DNA from: Trinickia sp. Y13
GTDB taxonomy: Bacteria; Pseudomonadota; Gammaproteobacteria; Burkholderiales; Burkholderiaceae
DNA: 64,000 nt
Direction of reading: 5' to 3'
NCBI RefSeq assembly: GCF_029522115.1
Contig: NZ_JAKWFK010000003.1
Coordinates: 124,001 to 188,000 of the forward strand
Each line of letters begins with the position of its first letter. The stretch's first letter is position 1. Below are positions 1 to 9,353 of the stretch, one piece after another. Both the position numbers and the translations under genes were made by a program. Below the pieces are notes generated by a model, which did no database searches, was not told the DNA's origin, and saw nothing but the letters and a program-made list of their open reading frames with translations.

Positions 1-1315
1 GATCGTCGACCGAAACCTTGACGAAGCCGCGCTTCAAGAACCAATGCTCGGTGCGCGTCGTGAGGACGAAGATGCGCGTCAAGCCGCGCGCGCGCGCACG
101 TTGCTCGATGCGCTTGAGCAGGCGTTCGCCGTCGCCGGCCCCTTGCGCGTCGGGCGCCACCGTCAGGCACGCCATCTCGCCGATGCGCTCTTGCGGGTAA
201 GGGTAGAGCGCCGCGCAACCGAACAGCACGCCATCGTGCTCGATGACCGAGAAGTGATCGATGTCGCGCTCGATTTGGTGGCGGCCGCGCTTGACGAGGG
301 TGCCGTCCGATTCGAGCGGCTCGATCAGCGTGAGAATGCCGCCGACGTCGTCGGGGGTGGCTTCGCGCAGGCTTTCGAGGTTCTCATACGAAATCATCGT
401 GCCGACGCCGTCGTGCAGGAAGAGTTCCAGCAGCAAACTGCCGTCGAGCGCGTACGGAATGATGTGCGCCCGCGCCACGCCGCCGCGGCACGCGCGCACC
501 GCATGCTTCAGATAGAACGCCGCATCGCCCTTGACTTCGCCGCTGTCGAGCAGCTTGTAGGCATCGTCGAGCGAAAGCTCTTGCACGAGTTCACCCTCGT
601 CGCCCATGAGCCCGGGCGTTTCCGTCAGGAAGATGATCTTGTCCGCGCGCAGGGCGATCGCGGCGGCGGAGGCGACGTCTTCCATCGACAGGTTGAACGC
701 TTCGCCCGTCGGCGAGAAGCCGAGCGGAGAGAGCAGCACGAGCTTGCGGCTTGCGAGCGAATGGCGGATCGATTCGGCGTCGACCTTGCGCACCACGCCC
801 GTGTGGGCGAAATCGACGCCGTCGAGAATGCCGACCGGCCGCGCGGTGACGAAGTTGCCCGAGACGACGCTGATGTGGGCATGCGCCATCGGCGTATTGG
901 GCAAGCCCTGGCTGATGGCGGCTTCGATGTCGAGCCGCACTTCGCCTGCGGCTTCTTTGGCCGATTCGAGCGCGCGTGCGTCGGTGATGCGCATGCCGTG
1001 CGAGAACTCCGACTGCACCCCGTGCAGGTTCATCTGTTCCTCGACCTGCGGACGCGATCCATGCACGAGCACGATCTGGATGCCCATGGCTTGCAATAGC
1101 GCGATGTCGGAGACGAGCGCATTGAGCAGTCCCTGATGGACCACTTCGCCCCCGAACCCGACGACGAACGTCTTATTGCGAAAAGCATGGATGTACGGCG
1201 CCACCGATCGCATCCAGTCGACGAACTGTGCGTGGGAGACGGCTACGGGGTCGGGCGCCGCGGGACGGGCCGCGGCGCTTTCCGGTGTGGGGGCGAGGTC
1301 GGTTTGAGAATTCAT
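1..1315 (-). CDS. argA: Amino-acid N-acetyltransferase ArgA (N-acetylglutamate synthase), 3' end cut by window edge
   Basis: Catalyses the first step of arginine biosynthesis, acetyl-CoA + glutamate to N-acetylglutamate, in the cytoplasm. The first 438 codons are present; the stop lies beyond base 1. The translation begins MNSQTDLAPTPES. After a short Ala/Pro-rich leader comes an amino-acid-kinase domain (about residues 30-300, with FVVGFGGE and IVLVHGSRPQVEEQM). A GNAT acetyltransferase domain follows, whose C-terminal part is visible as CLTVAPDAQGAGDGERLL and EHWFLKRGFVKVSVDD. This two-domain order is that of classical bacterial ArgA. The start is the ATG at 1315-1313; no upstream alternative fits because hrpA diverges from 22 bp away. 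Only the last few residues are missing. The identification is secure. Confidence 0.95.
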   Translation of the reverse strand, partial: MNSQTDLAPTPESAAARPAAPDPVAVSHAQFVDWMRSVAPYIHAFRNKTFVVGFGGEVVHQGLLNALVSDIALLQAMGIQIVLVHGSRPQVEEQMNLHGVQSEFSHGMRITDARALESAKEAAGEVRLDIEAAISQGLPNTPMAHAHISVVSGNFVTARPVGILDGVDFAHTGVVRKVDAESIRHSLASRKLVLLSPLGFSPTGEAFNLSMEDVASAAAIALRADKIIFLTETPGLMGDEGELVQELSLDDAYKLLDSGEVKGDAAFYLKHAVRACRGGVARAHIIPYALDGSLLLELFLHDGVGTMISYENLESLREATPDDVGGILTLIEPLESDGTLVKRGRHQIERDIDHFSVIEHDGVLFGCAALYPYPQERIGEMACLTVAPDAQGAGDGERLLKRIEQRARARGLTRIFVLTTRTEHWFLKRGFVKVSVDD

Positions 1316-1323
1316 CCCGGGAT

Positions 1324-1329
1324 TATAAT
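1324..1329 (+). promoter_or_regulatory. Candidate -10 element (TATAAT) for hrpA
   Basis: A perfect TATAAT lies at 1324-1329, followed by G. It sits in the 22-bp gap between the divergent argA and hrpA start codons. Transcription would begin near 1336, only 1-3 nt before the hrpA ATG at 1338, so the hrpA message would be nearly leaderless. The best -35 candidate, TTGAGA at 1304-1309, is 14 bp away and overlaps the first argA codons, so it is weak. Confidence 0.5.
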
Positions 1330-1337
1330 GCGCCCCC

Positions 1338-4300
1338 ATGTCGAACGTACCCAAAAGTCCGGCCGCGAGTGAGGTCCCTGTTGCGCGCGCACCGCGTGCG
1401 CCGCGCCCCGAGAATGCGCGTCGTCGTCCCGCCGTCCCGCCCAATCCCGTCCCACCGATCGATTTTCCGGCCGCGCTGCCCGTTTGCGGGCGGCGCGAGG
1501 AGATCGCGGGCGCGATTCGCGACCATCAAGTGGTGATCGTTTCCGGCGAAACGGGCTCCGGGAAAACGACGCAGTTGCCCAAGATCTGCCTCTCGCTGGG
1601 CCGTGGCCTCGGGGCCGGCGGCAGCGGTCTCATCGGCCATACGCAGCCGCGGCGGATCGCGGCCTCCGCCACGGGCCGGCGCATTGCGGAAGAGCTCGGC
1701 ACGCCGTTCGGCGAAGTCGTCGGCTATAAGGTCCGGTTCACCGATAATCTGGCACCCGGCGCCTCCGTCAAGCTGATGACCGACGGGATCTTGCTGGCCG
1801 AGACGCAAACCGATCCGCTGCTGCGGGCCTATGACACGCTCATCATCGACGAGGCCCATGAGCGCAGCCTGAACATCGATTTTTTGCTCGGCTATCTGAA
1901 GGAGATTTTGCCCCGGCGCCCCGATCTGAAGCTGATCGTCACGTCGGCGACGATCGACGCCGAGCGCTTTGCCCGCCATTTCGGGACCGACGAGCGGCCC
2001 GCGCCCGTGATCGAGGTCAGCGGCCGGCTCTATCCGGTCGAAATCCGCTACCGGCCGGTCGAGGAGCCCAGCGCGGCAGTCAAGTCCGCGCAAGGCACGA
2101 CGGGGCGCGAGCGCCCGGCTTACGGCAAGAGTGCGCGCGACGCCGATCGCGATCTGATGGAGGCGATCGTCGACGCCGTCGACGAGCTGTGCCGCGAAGG
2201 TCCCGGCGACGTGCTGGTGTTCCTGCCCGGCGAGCGCGAGATCCGCGAGGCCGCCGAGGCGCTGCGCAAGCATCATCCGCCGCACACCGAAATTCTGCCG
2301 TTGTTCGCCCGGCTCTCGGCCGAGGAGCAGGCGCGCGTGTTCAAGCCGTCGAACGCGCGGCGGCTCGTGCTGGCGACGAACGTGGCCGAAACGTCGTTGA
2401 CGGTGCCCGGCATCCGCTATGTCGTCGACACGGGGCTCGCGCGCGTGAAGCGGTATTCGTATCGCAACAAGGTCGAGCAACTTCAAGTCGAGCCGATTTC
2501 GCAAGCGGCCGCGAACCAACGCGCGGGCCGTTGCGGGCGCGTGGCGGACGGCGTGTGCATTCGTCTGTTCGACGCGCTCGACTTCCAAGGCCGCCCGCGC
2601 TTCACCGACCCCGAAATCCTGCGCTCGTCGCTGGCGGCCGTCATTTTGCGGATGAAGTCGCTGCATTTGACGGCGATCGAGTCGTTCCCGTTCATTGAGC
2701 CGCCGCCGGGGCGCGCAATCGCCGACGGATATCAATTGCTGGCCGAACTGGGCGCCGTCGACGACGACAACGCGCTGACGCCGCTCGGCCGCGAGCTGGC
2801 TCGCTTGCCCCTCGACCCGCGCGTGGGCCGCATGATCTTGGCGGCGCGCGACCAGCAGGCGTTGAGCGAGGTGCTCGTGATCGCGAGCGCCCTGTCGGTG
2901 CAGGACCCGCGCGAGCGGCCCGCCGATGCGCAAGGAGAGGCCGATGAAGCGCACCGGCGCTTCGCGGACGAGCGTTCCGAGTTCTTGCAGTGGCTCAAGA
3001 TCTGGAAGTGGTTCGGCGAGGCGGTGGCGCACAAGAAATCGAACCGGCAACTGGTCGACGCTTGCCGCGCGCAGTTTCTGTCGCACTTGCGGTTGCGCGA
3101 GTGGCGCGATGTCCATTCGCAGTTGTTGACCGTCGTGCGCGAACACGGCTGGCGCTTGAACGAAAGCGAAGCCACCTACGAACAGATCCATTTGGCCCTG
3201 CTCACGGGCTTGCTCGGCAACGTGGGCCTGAAGGCCGACGACGAGCCGCACTATCTCGGCGCGCGCGGCATCAAGTTCTATCTTTGGCCAGGCTCGACGC
3301 TCGTCAAGAAGGCGGGGCGCTGGGTCGTGGCAGGCGAGCTCGTCGAAACGAGCCGGCTCTACGCGCGGTGCCTGGCCAAGATCGAGCCGGAGTGGATCGA
3401 GAAGGTGGCCGGACATCTGCTGAAGAAGTCGCTCTCCGAGCCGCATTGGGAGAAGCGGCCCGCGCAGGTCACGGCGTTCGAGCGCGCCACGCTCTATGGG
3501 CTGCCCGTCTATCACCGCCGCCGGGTGGCGTTCGGCCGCCAAGATCCGGCCCGTGCTAGAGCGCTCTTCATTCGCGGGGCGCTCGTCGAAGGCGAGTTCG
3601 ATACGAAGCTGGCTTTCTTCGCGCACAACCGCAAGCTGCTGGCCGACATCGAGCAGCTCGAACACAAGTCGCGGCGGCAGGACGTGCTGGTGGACGACGA
3701 ATTGATCTTCGCGTTCTACGATCAGGCGCTGCCGAGCGGCCTCCATACCGGCGCGGCGTTCGAGCGCTGGTATCGCGATGAAGTGCGCAAGAGCGGGCAA
3801 GCCGAAGACAAACTGCGCTTGCTGTATTTGTCGCGAGACGATCTGATGCGGCACGAGGCGGCCGGCGTCACGACCGATCTGTTCCCGAAGCGTTTGACGA
3901 TGGCCGGCGTCGAAATGGGGCTCGGGTACCATTTCGAGCCCGGGTCGCCGCGCGACGGCGTCACGCTGACCGTGCCGCTCTATGCGCTCAATCAGGTCGA
4001 TCAGCGCCGCACGGAGTGGCTCGTGCCCGGCATGCTCAAAGAGAAGGTCCATCTTCTGTTGAAATCGCTGCCGCAAAAGCTGCGCCGACATTGCGTGCCG
4101 CTGCCCGAGTATGCGGGCGCTTTCGTCGAGCGTCACGAAACGCGCGTCGGCGCTTGTCCGAGCGAAGCGCTGCGCGGCGCCTCGGGGCTGGTCGAGGCTG
4201 TGATCGCCGACGTGCGCGAGCAGACGCAGGTCGCGCTGAAGTCGACCGACTTCAAGCTCGAAACGCTGCCCGCGCATTTGTTCATGAATTTCAAGGTGGT

Positions 4301-5417
4301 CGACGAGCACGGCCGACAGCTCGCGATGGGCCGCAATCTGGCGCAGCTGCGCGGCGAACTGGGGGCGGATGCGCAGCGGCATTTCCAGCAAATCGCTGCG
4401 GGCGCGGCGTTGAACCCCGGCGGCGCGGGCCAGCGCGCCTCGAGCGCCGAGGCGGCGCAGCCTGCGAGACCGAGCGCCCAGGCCAAGCGCGAGACGGGCG
4501 GCGCGCGCGCCGGCGAAGCGCCTGGCGGCGTGGCTGCCGGGGCGCCAGCAGCCGCTACGACAGCGCTGTACGACAACTTGACGACGTGGAACTTCGGCAA
4601 GCTGCCCGAGTTGCTCGAAATTCACCGGGGCGGACAGACGCTGTTCGGCTATCCGGCGCTCGTCGATCGCACGACGCATTGCGATGTCGAGGTGTTCGAT
4701 TCGCCCGAGGAGGCCGCGCGAATTCACCGCGCCGGCCTGCGCCGCCTGTTCGCGCTGCAGTTGCGTGAGCCGATCAAGTACTTGGAAAAGAACCTGCCGG
4801 GCTTGCGCGAGATGGCGATGCAGTTCATGCCGCTCGGCACGCAAGAGGCGTTGCGCGATCAATTGATCGATACAGCGCTCGATCGCGCCTGTTTGCAAGA
4901 GCCGCTGCCCGGCGACGACGCGAGCTTTCATGCGCGCCGCGACGAGGGCAAGGGCCGGCTGTCGCTGCTCGCGCAAGAAATCGCGCGGCTCGTGGGGCAA
5001 ATTCTGACCGAATATGCCGCCGTGACGAAAAAGCTGGCTCAGGCCAAGCCGTTCGCCGCGGCGTACGCCGACATGCAGCAGCAGGTGCAGACGCTGATGC
5101 ACAAGCGCTTCGTCGTCGATACGCCGTACACGCAACTCGCGCATTTTCCGCGCTATCTGAAAGGCATCGCGCAGCGCATCGACAAATTGAAGGCCGATCC
5201 GGCCCGCGACGCCCGTGCGTTCGCGGAAATGTTGCCGCTCGTTCAGCAGTATCAGCGCGCGCAGTCGGCCCGGGGGGGCGTAGCCGATGCGCGGCTCGCG
5301 GAATTTCGCTGGTTGCTCGAGGAACTGCGCGTTTCGCTGTTCGCTCAGGAACTGCGCACGCCGATGCCGGTGTCCGTCAAGCGTTTGCACAAAGTGTGGG
5401 AATCGATGCAGCGGTGA
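1338..5417 (+). CDS. hrpA: ATP-dependent RNA helicase HrpA
   Basis: A large DEAH-box RNA helicase of 1359 aa, close to the usual ~1300 aa of proteobacterial HrpA. In Escherichia coli HrpA is linked to mRNA processing and rescue of stalled ribosomes. Visible motifs in order: Walker A GETGSGKT (70-77), DEAH (171-174), SAT (203-205) and motif VI QRAGRCGR (394-401). The HA2/OB-fold and HrpA-specific C-terminal region follow. A low-complexity Ala/Gly/Pro-rich stretch at about residues 1015-1075 looks like an interdomain linker insertion. The ATG at 1338 is the only plausible start: no in-frame ATG or GTG occurs before the helicase core. It has no Shine-Dalgarno sequence and lies just 8 bp after a TATAAT box. 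Confidence 0.96.
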   Translation: MSNVPKSPAASEVPVARAPRAPRPENARRRPAVPPNPVPPIDFPAALPVCGRREEIAGAIRDHQVVIVSGETGSGKTTQLPKICLSLGRGLGAGGSGLIGHTQPRRIAASATGRRIAEELGTPFGEVVGYKVRFTDNLAPGASVKLMTDGILLAETQTDPLLRAYDTLIIDEAHERSLNIDFLLGYLKEILPRRPDLKLIVTSATIDAERFARHFGTDERPAPVIEVSGRLYPVEIRYRPVEEPSAAVKSAQGTTGRERPAYGKSARDADRDLMEAIVDAVDELCREGPGDVLVFLPGEREIREAAEALRKHHPPHTEILPLFARLSAEEQARVFKPSNARRLVLATNVAETSLTVPGIRYVVDTGLARVKRYSYRNKVEQLQVEPISQAAANQRAGRCGRVADGVCIRLFDALDFQGRPRFTDPEILRSSLAAVILRMKSLHLTAIESFPFIEPPPGRAIADGYQLLAELGAVDDDNALTPLGRELARLPLDPRVGRMILAARDQQALSEVLVIASALSVQDPRERPADAQGEADEAHRRFADERSEFLQWLKIWKWFGEAVAHKKSNRQLVDACRAQFLSHLRLREWRDVHSQLLTVVREHGWRLNESEATYEQIHLALLTGLLGNVGLKADDEPHYLGARGIKFYLWPGSTLVKKAGRWVVAGELVETSRLYARCLAKIEPEWIEKVAGHLLKKSLSEPHWEKRPAQVTAFERATLYGLPVYHRRRVAFGRQDPARARALFIRGALVEGEFDTKLAFFAHNRKLLADIEQLEHKSRRQDVLVDDELIFAFYDQALPSGLHTGAAFERWYRDEVRKSGQAEDKLRLLYLSRDDLMRHEAAGVTTDLFPKRLTMAGVEMGLGYHFEPGSPRDGVTLTVPLYALNQVDQRRTEWLVPGMLKEKVHLLLKSLPQKLRRHCVPLPEYAGAFVERHETRVGACPSEALRGASGLVEAVIADVREQTQVALKSTDFKLETLPAHLFMNFKVVDEHGRQLAMGRNLAQLRGELGADAQRHFQQIAAGAALNPGGAGQRASSAEAAQPARPSAQAKRETGGARAGEAPGGVAAGAPAAATTALYDNLTTWNFGKLPELLEIHRGGQTLFGYPALVDRTTHCDVEVFDSPEEAARIHRAGLRRLFALQLREPIKYLEKNLPGLREMAMQFMPLGTQEALRDQLIDTALDRACLQEPLPGDDASFHARRDEGKGRLSLLAQEIARLVGQILTEYAAVTKKLAQAKPFAAAYADMQQQVQTLMHKRFVVDTPYTQLAHFPRYLKGIAQRIDKLKADPARDARAFAEMLPLVQQYQRAQSARGGVADARLAEFRWLLEELRVSLFAQELRTPMPVSVKRLHKVWESMQR

Positions 5418-5569
5418 GCGCGTGAGGGCGAACGGGCCGCGCGAGACCGCGATGCCGCCCCGATAACGGCTGCGTGCTCTTCGCGCCGGACGTCCTCTTT
5501 TTTCGCTGGCGGTCAACCGCGCCGCGTCGCAAACGTTTTATGATTGCGGCGATTTTCCAACGAGTGCTC

Positions 5570-6601
5570 ATGCTTACTTCTTTCCTTTCCTGCGCCGGGC
5601 GAGCCAAACGCGCCGCCGGTGCGCTCGCGGCTGTATGTGTCGCGGCGGCTGTGTATTGTCCCGCGGCCCGCGCGAACAACGTCATCGTCCTCAATTCCGG
5701 TGAAGCGACGCTCTCGCTGATCGACGAAGCGACGCAGCAGGTCCTTGCCGCTAAGACGCCGACGGGCAAGGAGCCGCATCACTTGATGGCGACCCCGGAC
5801 GGGCGCTCGCTGATCGTCGCCGATTCTGTTTCGAACGATCTGATGTTCGTCGATCCCAAGACGGGGAAAGTGCAAAAACGCCTCGAAAACATCGAGGACC
5901 CGTATCAACTCGGCTTTTCGCCGGACCGCAAATGGTTCGTGACGACCGGGCTGCGCTTGGACCGCCTCGACATTTACGCCTACGACGAGAAGACGGCGAC
6001 GCCGACGCTCGTCAAGCGCCTGCCGCTCGCGACGATGCCGAGCCATATGGCCTTCACCAACGACAGCAAGACCGTGTTCGTTACGCTGCAGGTGTCGGGC
6101 CAAATCGCTGCGATCGATCTGGCGACGCAGTCGGTCAAGTGGAAGATGAACGTCGGCAACACGCCGGCGGGGCTCTGGCTGACGCCGGGGGACAAGTACC
6201 TGCTCGTGGGCATGACGGGCGAGGACGACGTGGCTGTCGTCGACTGGCGCAAGCAAACCATCGTCAAGCGGATCCAAACGGGCAAGGGCGCGCACAACTT
6301 CCGCTCGCTCGACGACGGCACGCACGTGGCGGTCAGCAATCGCGTGGCGAGCACGATCAGCATCATCGACGAGAACACGCTGATGAACGTCGGCGACATC
6401 ACGGGCCTGATGCCTGGCCCCGACGACATGGAACTGACGGCCGACAAGCGCTATTTGTGGGTGACGTTCCGCTTTTCGAAGCACGTCGGCGTCATCGATC
6501 TGACGACGCGCAAGCTCGTCAAGACGATCGCCGTGGGGCGCTCGCCGCACGGCATCTACTTCTTCGACCGCGCGCCGGTGACAGCGCCCAACGGCGCTTG
6601 A
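5570..6601 (+). CDS. Exported YVTN-family beta-propeller protein
   Basis: A 343-aa protein with a clear signal peptide (positively charged CAGRAKRAAG, hydrophobic AAVCVAAAVYC, likely cleavage after ARA) followed by repeated beta-propeller blades. The blades contain the family pattern of short hydrophobic strands and turns, such as VIVLNSGEATLSLIDE, LIVADSVSNDLMFVDPKTGKV and VAVSNRVASTISIIDENT. Such propellers act in the periplasm as binding or scaffold proteins, some linked to PQQ or cytochrome systems; the specific role is unknown. In-frame starts exist at 5540 and 5474, but the ATG at 5570 gives the best signal peptide. It heads a close run of four same-strand genes: the next start is 25 nt after its stop. 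Confidence 0.75.
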   Translation: MLTSFLSCAGRAKRAAGALAAVCVAAAVYCPAARANNVIVLNSGEATLSLIDEATQQVLAAKTPTGKEPHHLMATPDGRSLIVADSVSNDLMFVDPKTGKVQKRLENIEDPYQLGFSPDRKWFVTTGLRLDRLDIYAYDEKTATPTLVKRLPLATMPSHMAFTNDSKTVFVTLQVSGQIAAIDLATQSVKWKMNVGNTPAGLWLTPGDKYLLVGMTGEDDVAVVDWRKQTIVKRIQTGKGAHNFRSLDDGTHVAVSNRVASTISIIDENTLMNVGDITGLMPGPDDMELTADKRYLWVTFRFSKHVGVIDLTTRKLVKTIAVGRSPHGIYFFDRAPVTAPNGA

Positions 6602-6626
6602 GCACGCTTAGCGGGTCCGGTTCGCC

Positions 6627-7628
6627 ATGCTGCATCTGATCGTCGCATCGCTCGATTCGCTCGTCTCCTCGCTGCAAACCTGGCTCTTCGTCGACGTCGT
6701 TCAGCCCTTGCTCTTCAAGATCGGGGCGATGGATTACGACGAAGACGCCTACGACGCCTTGTATCCCGTCATCATCGGCTTTCTGACCATCGTCGCGATG
6801 TACGGGCTGCTGCGGCCGCTCGAAGCGCTGCGGCCCGTCGAGCGGTGGACGGACCGCAAAGCCGTACGCGTCGACGTGCTGTACACGTGGGTGACGAAGC
6901 TCGGCCTTTTCAACCTCTTCTTCTTCGTCGCGTTCCAGCCGATCTTCGACCGGACGCAGGTATGGCTTCGCTACCACGGCATCGCGAACCTCAATCTCGA
7001 TACGCTATGGCCCGGCGTGACCTCGCAGCCGCTCGTCGCGTTCGCGATTTACCTGATCGTGCTCGATTTCGCGGGTTACTGGTATCACCGCTGGCAACAT
7101 CGGATCGGAGTGTGGTGGGAACTGCACGCGGTGCACCACAGCCAGCGGCAAATGTCGCTCTGGTGCGACGATCGCAATCATTTGCTCGACGACGTGCTGC
7201 AAGCGGGATTCTTCGCCGCCATCGCGCTTGCCATCGGCATCGCGCCGACGCAATTCGTCGTGCTCTCGGCCGTGACCAACTTCTTGCAAAGCGTCCAGCA
7301 CTGCAATGCGCGCATTGACTACGGCCGGGTGCTCGAGCGGGTCGTCGTCAGCCCGGCGTTTCATCGGCGTCACCATGCCGTCGGCTACGGTCACGAGGGG
7401 TCTGCCTATGGCTGCAACTTCGGCGTGCTGTTGCCCTGGTGGGATATGCTGTTCAAGACCGCGTCGTGGAATCGCGCGCTGGAACCGACAGGTATCCGCC
7501 AAGAGCGGGAGGGGCAATCGTATGGAGAAGGGTTCGTTTCGCAGCATTGGCTTGCGTTCGTGCGCATCGCGCGGCGGCTCGGCGCGAGCCGCGCCAAGGC
7601 GGGCGGCGGGGATGCGGCCGCGCTCTGA
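6627..7628 (+). CDS. Sterol desaturase / fatty acid hydroxylase family membrane protein
   Basis: A 333-aa integral membrane protein of the di-iron fatty acid hydroxylase superfamily. Three histidine clusters that would bind the two irons are visible: HRWQH (154-158), HAVHH (167-171) and HRRHH (246-250), followed by GYGHEG. Hydrophobic segments lie at about 45-60, 80-105, 130-150 and 190-220. Members hydroxylate or desaturate lipids at the inner membrane using O2; the substrate cannot be told from sequence. The gene is followed after 12 nt by an EI24 membrane protein gene, so the two are probably co-transcribed. Confidence 0.85.
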   Translation: MLHLIVASLDSLVSSLQTWLFVDVVQPLLFKIGAMDYDEDAYDALYPVIIGFLTIVAMYGLLRPLEALRPVERWTDRKAVRVDVLYTWVTKLGLFNLFFFVAFQPIFDRTQVWLRYHGIANLNLDTLWPGVTSQPLVAFAIYLIVLDFAGYWYHRWQHRIGVWWELHAVHHSQRQMSLWCDDRNHLLDDVLQAGFFAAIALAIGIAPTQFVVLSAVTNFLQSVQHCNARIDYGRVLERVVVSPAFHRRHHAVGYGHEGSAYGCNFGVLLPWWDMLFKTASWNRALEPTGIRQEREGQSYGEGFVSQHWLAFVRIARRLGASRAKAGGGDAAAL

Positions 7629-7640
7629 CGGGGCTTGCCA

Positions 7641-8453
7641 ATGACGGATTTTCTGCGCTCGTTGGGCAGGGCGGCCGCCAGCGCGCTGCATCCGCGCATG
7701 CTTTGGCTCACGTTCATGCCGTTCGTGGTTGCGGCGGCGGGGTGGGGGCTGTTGCTGTGGTTCATGTGGCAGCCGCTCGTCGACGCGGTCAGGGTGCGGC
7801 TGGGGGGATCGTGGCTCGGCGAATCGCTCTACCACGCGTTCGACTGGGTGGGCTTGACCTCGTTGCACGCGGCGCTCGCGCCCTTCATCGTGATTACGCT
7901 GGCGATTCCGCTCATCGTCACCACCGTGTTGCTGCTCATCGCAACCATTTCCATGCCGATGGTCGTGCGGCATCTCTCCTTGCGGCGGTTCGCCAATCTG
8001 GAGCAGCGGCGCGGCGGCACCTGGTACGGCAGCCTCGCTCACACGCTCGTGACGACGATCGTATGCATCGTGCTGTTCGTGGTGACGCTGCCGCTGTGGC
8101 TGTTTCCGCCGCTTTTCGCCATCATCCCGCCGCTGCTGTGGGGCTGGCTGACCTATCGGGTGATGACCTACGATGCGCTGGCGCTGCATGCAAGCAGGGA
8201 GGAGCGCCGGGCGCTGATCCGGCGTCATCGCGCGCCGCTCCTCGCGATCGGCATCGCCACGGGCCTCATGGGCACGGTGCCGACGCTGATTTGGGCCGCC
8301 TCGATCTGGCTCATCGTGCTGTTTCCGGTGATCGCGGCCGCCACGATTTGGATCTATGCGTTTATCCTCGTGTTTTCGGCGCTCTGGTTCGGCCACTATT
8401 GCCTGGACGCATTGCAGCGCTTGCGCGCCGACGAGGCGCTTCCTTCCACCTGA
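7641..8453 (+). CDS. EI24 domain-containing inner-membrane protein
   Basis: A 270-aa polytopic membrane protein with strongly hydrophobic stretches at about 25-47, 75-105, 137-172 and 212-252. Its fold pattern resembles the EI24/CysZ family, which includes the sulfate permease CysZ and many uncharacterised paralogues. I see nothing that assigns a transported substrate, and no cys genes are adjacent. The ATG at 7641 is preferred over an in-frame TTG two codons upstream. It lies between the sterol-desaturase-type gene and the CinA-type gene with gaps of 12 and 9 nt, which implies an operon. Confidence 0.7.
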   Translation: MTDFLRSLGRAAASALHPRMLWLTFMPFVVAAAGWGLLLWFMWQPLVDAVRVRLGGSWLGESLYHAFDWVGLTSLHAALAPFIVITLAIPLIVTTVLLLIATISMPMVVRHLSLRRFANLEQRRGGTWYGSLAHTLVTTIVCIVLFVVTLPLWLFPPLFAIIPPLLWGWLTYRVMTYDALALHASREERRALIRRHRAPLLAIGIATGLMGTVPTLIWAASIWLIVLFPVIAAATIWIYAFILVFSALWFGHYCLDALQRLRADEALPST

Positions 8454-8462
8454 GGGCGGTCT

Positions 8463-9293
8463 ATGGCATTTGGCGTGATCATCATCGGAGATGAAATCCT
8501 TTCGGGCCGGCGCGTCGACAAGCACCTGCCCAAGGTCATCGAATTGCTCGGCGCACGCGGGCTCGCGCTGGCTTGGGCCGAGTATGTCGGCGACGAGCGC
8601 GAGCGCATCACCGCCACGCTCAAACGCACGCTGGCATCGGGCGACATCGTCTTTTCCACGGGCGGGATTGGCGCCACGCCCGACGACCATACGCGGCAAT
8701 GCGCGGCCGACGCGCTCGGCGTGCCGCTCGAATTGCATCCCGCAGCGGCCGAGTTGATCCGCGCGCGCATCCGCGAAATGCATGGGGGCGCCGCAAGCTC
8801 GGCCGCCACGGCGTCGCAGCCGCTCGATCTCGATTCGCCCGAGAATCTGCATCGCTTGAATATGGGCGTGTTCCCGCGCGGCGCATCGATCATCCCGAAC
8901 GGCTACAACAAGATTCCGGGCTTCTCGATCGGCGATCATCATTTCGTGCCGGGTTTCCCCGTGATGGCGTGGCCGATGATCGAATGGGTGCTCGATACGA
9001 AGTACGCGCACTTGCACCATGCGGTCGCGCATGCCGAGCGCTCGCTCTATGTGTTCGAGCTGATGGAATCGACGCTCACGCCGCTCATGGAGAAAATCGA
9101 AGCCGATTTCCCGGGCGTGCGCGTATTTAGCTTGCCGAGCGTGGGCGACGTCGAGCGCGGCGGGGTCTTCGCCCGGCGTCACATCGACTTGGGTGTCAAA
9201 GGCGAGCCCGAGGCCGTCGCCGCGGCCTTCGTCAAACTGCGAGAAGGCGTGCATCTGCTCGGCGGCGACATCGTCGAGCCCGAGGGCGGTTAG
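8463..9293 (+). CDS. CinA-type molybdopterin-binding domain protein
   Basis: A 276-aa protein equal to the N-terminal MoCF-biosynthesis (MoeA/MogA-like) half of CinA, without the C-terminal nicotinamide-nucleotide amidase domain. The characteristic GDEILSGR (9-16) and TGGIGATPDD (66-75) motifs are intact. Stand-alone members are annotated as competence/damage-inducible protein A or molybdopterin-binding protein; in CinA this domain acts on ADP-ribose-type substrates. The physiological role here is uncertain. A GAGGGCGG ribosome-binding site lies just before the ATG. It is the last gene of the four-gene run and converges on the rhodanese gene. Confidence 0.8.
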   Translation: MAFGVIIIGDEILSGRRVDKHLPKVIELLGARGLALAWAEYVGDERERITATLKRTLASGDIVFSTGGIGATPDDHTRQCAADALGVPLELHPAAAELIRARIREMHGGAASSAATASQPLDLDSPENLHRLNMGVFPRGASIIPNGYNKIPGFSIGDHHFVPGFPVMAWPMIEWVLDTKYAHLHHAVAHAERSLYVFELMESTLTPLMEKIEADFPGVRVFSLPSVGDVERGGVFARRHIDLGVKGEPEAVAAAFVKLREGVHLLGGDIVEPEGG

Positions 9294-9353
9294 GGGCGCG
9301 GATGGCGCTGGCGTTCGGCCGTTCGGCCGCTCCGCCGGCTCGCAGCGACCGCG

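Noticed and set aside
44-1099. Plus-strand 351-codon frame opposite argA
   Set aside because: The minus strand gives a complete kinase-plus-GNAT ArgA reading; the plus frame is its shadow.
1323-5516. A 1397-codon antisense frame opposite hrpA, and similar frames at 7005-9254 (-), 25508-27844 (+) and 54078-56150 (-)
   Set aside because: Same GC-driven shadow effect; no motif, no ribosome-binding site, full overlap with secure genes.
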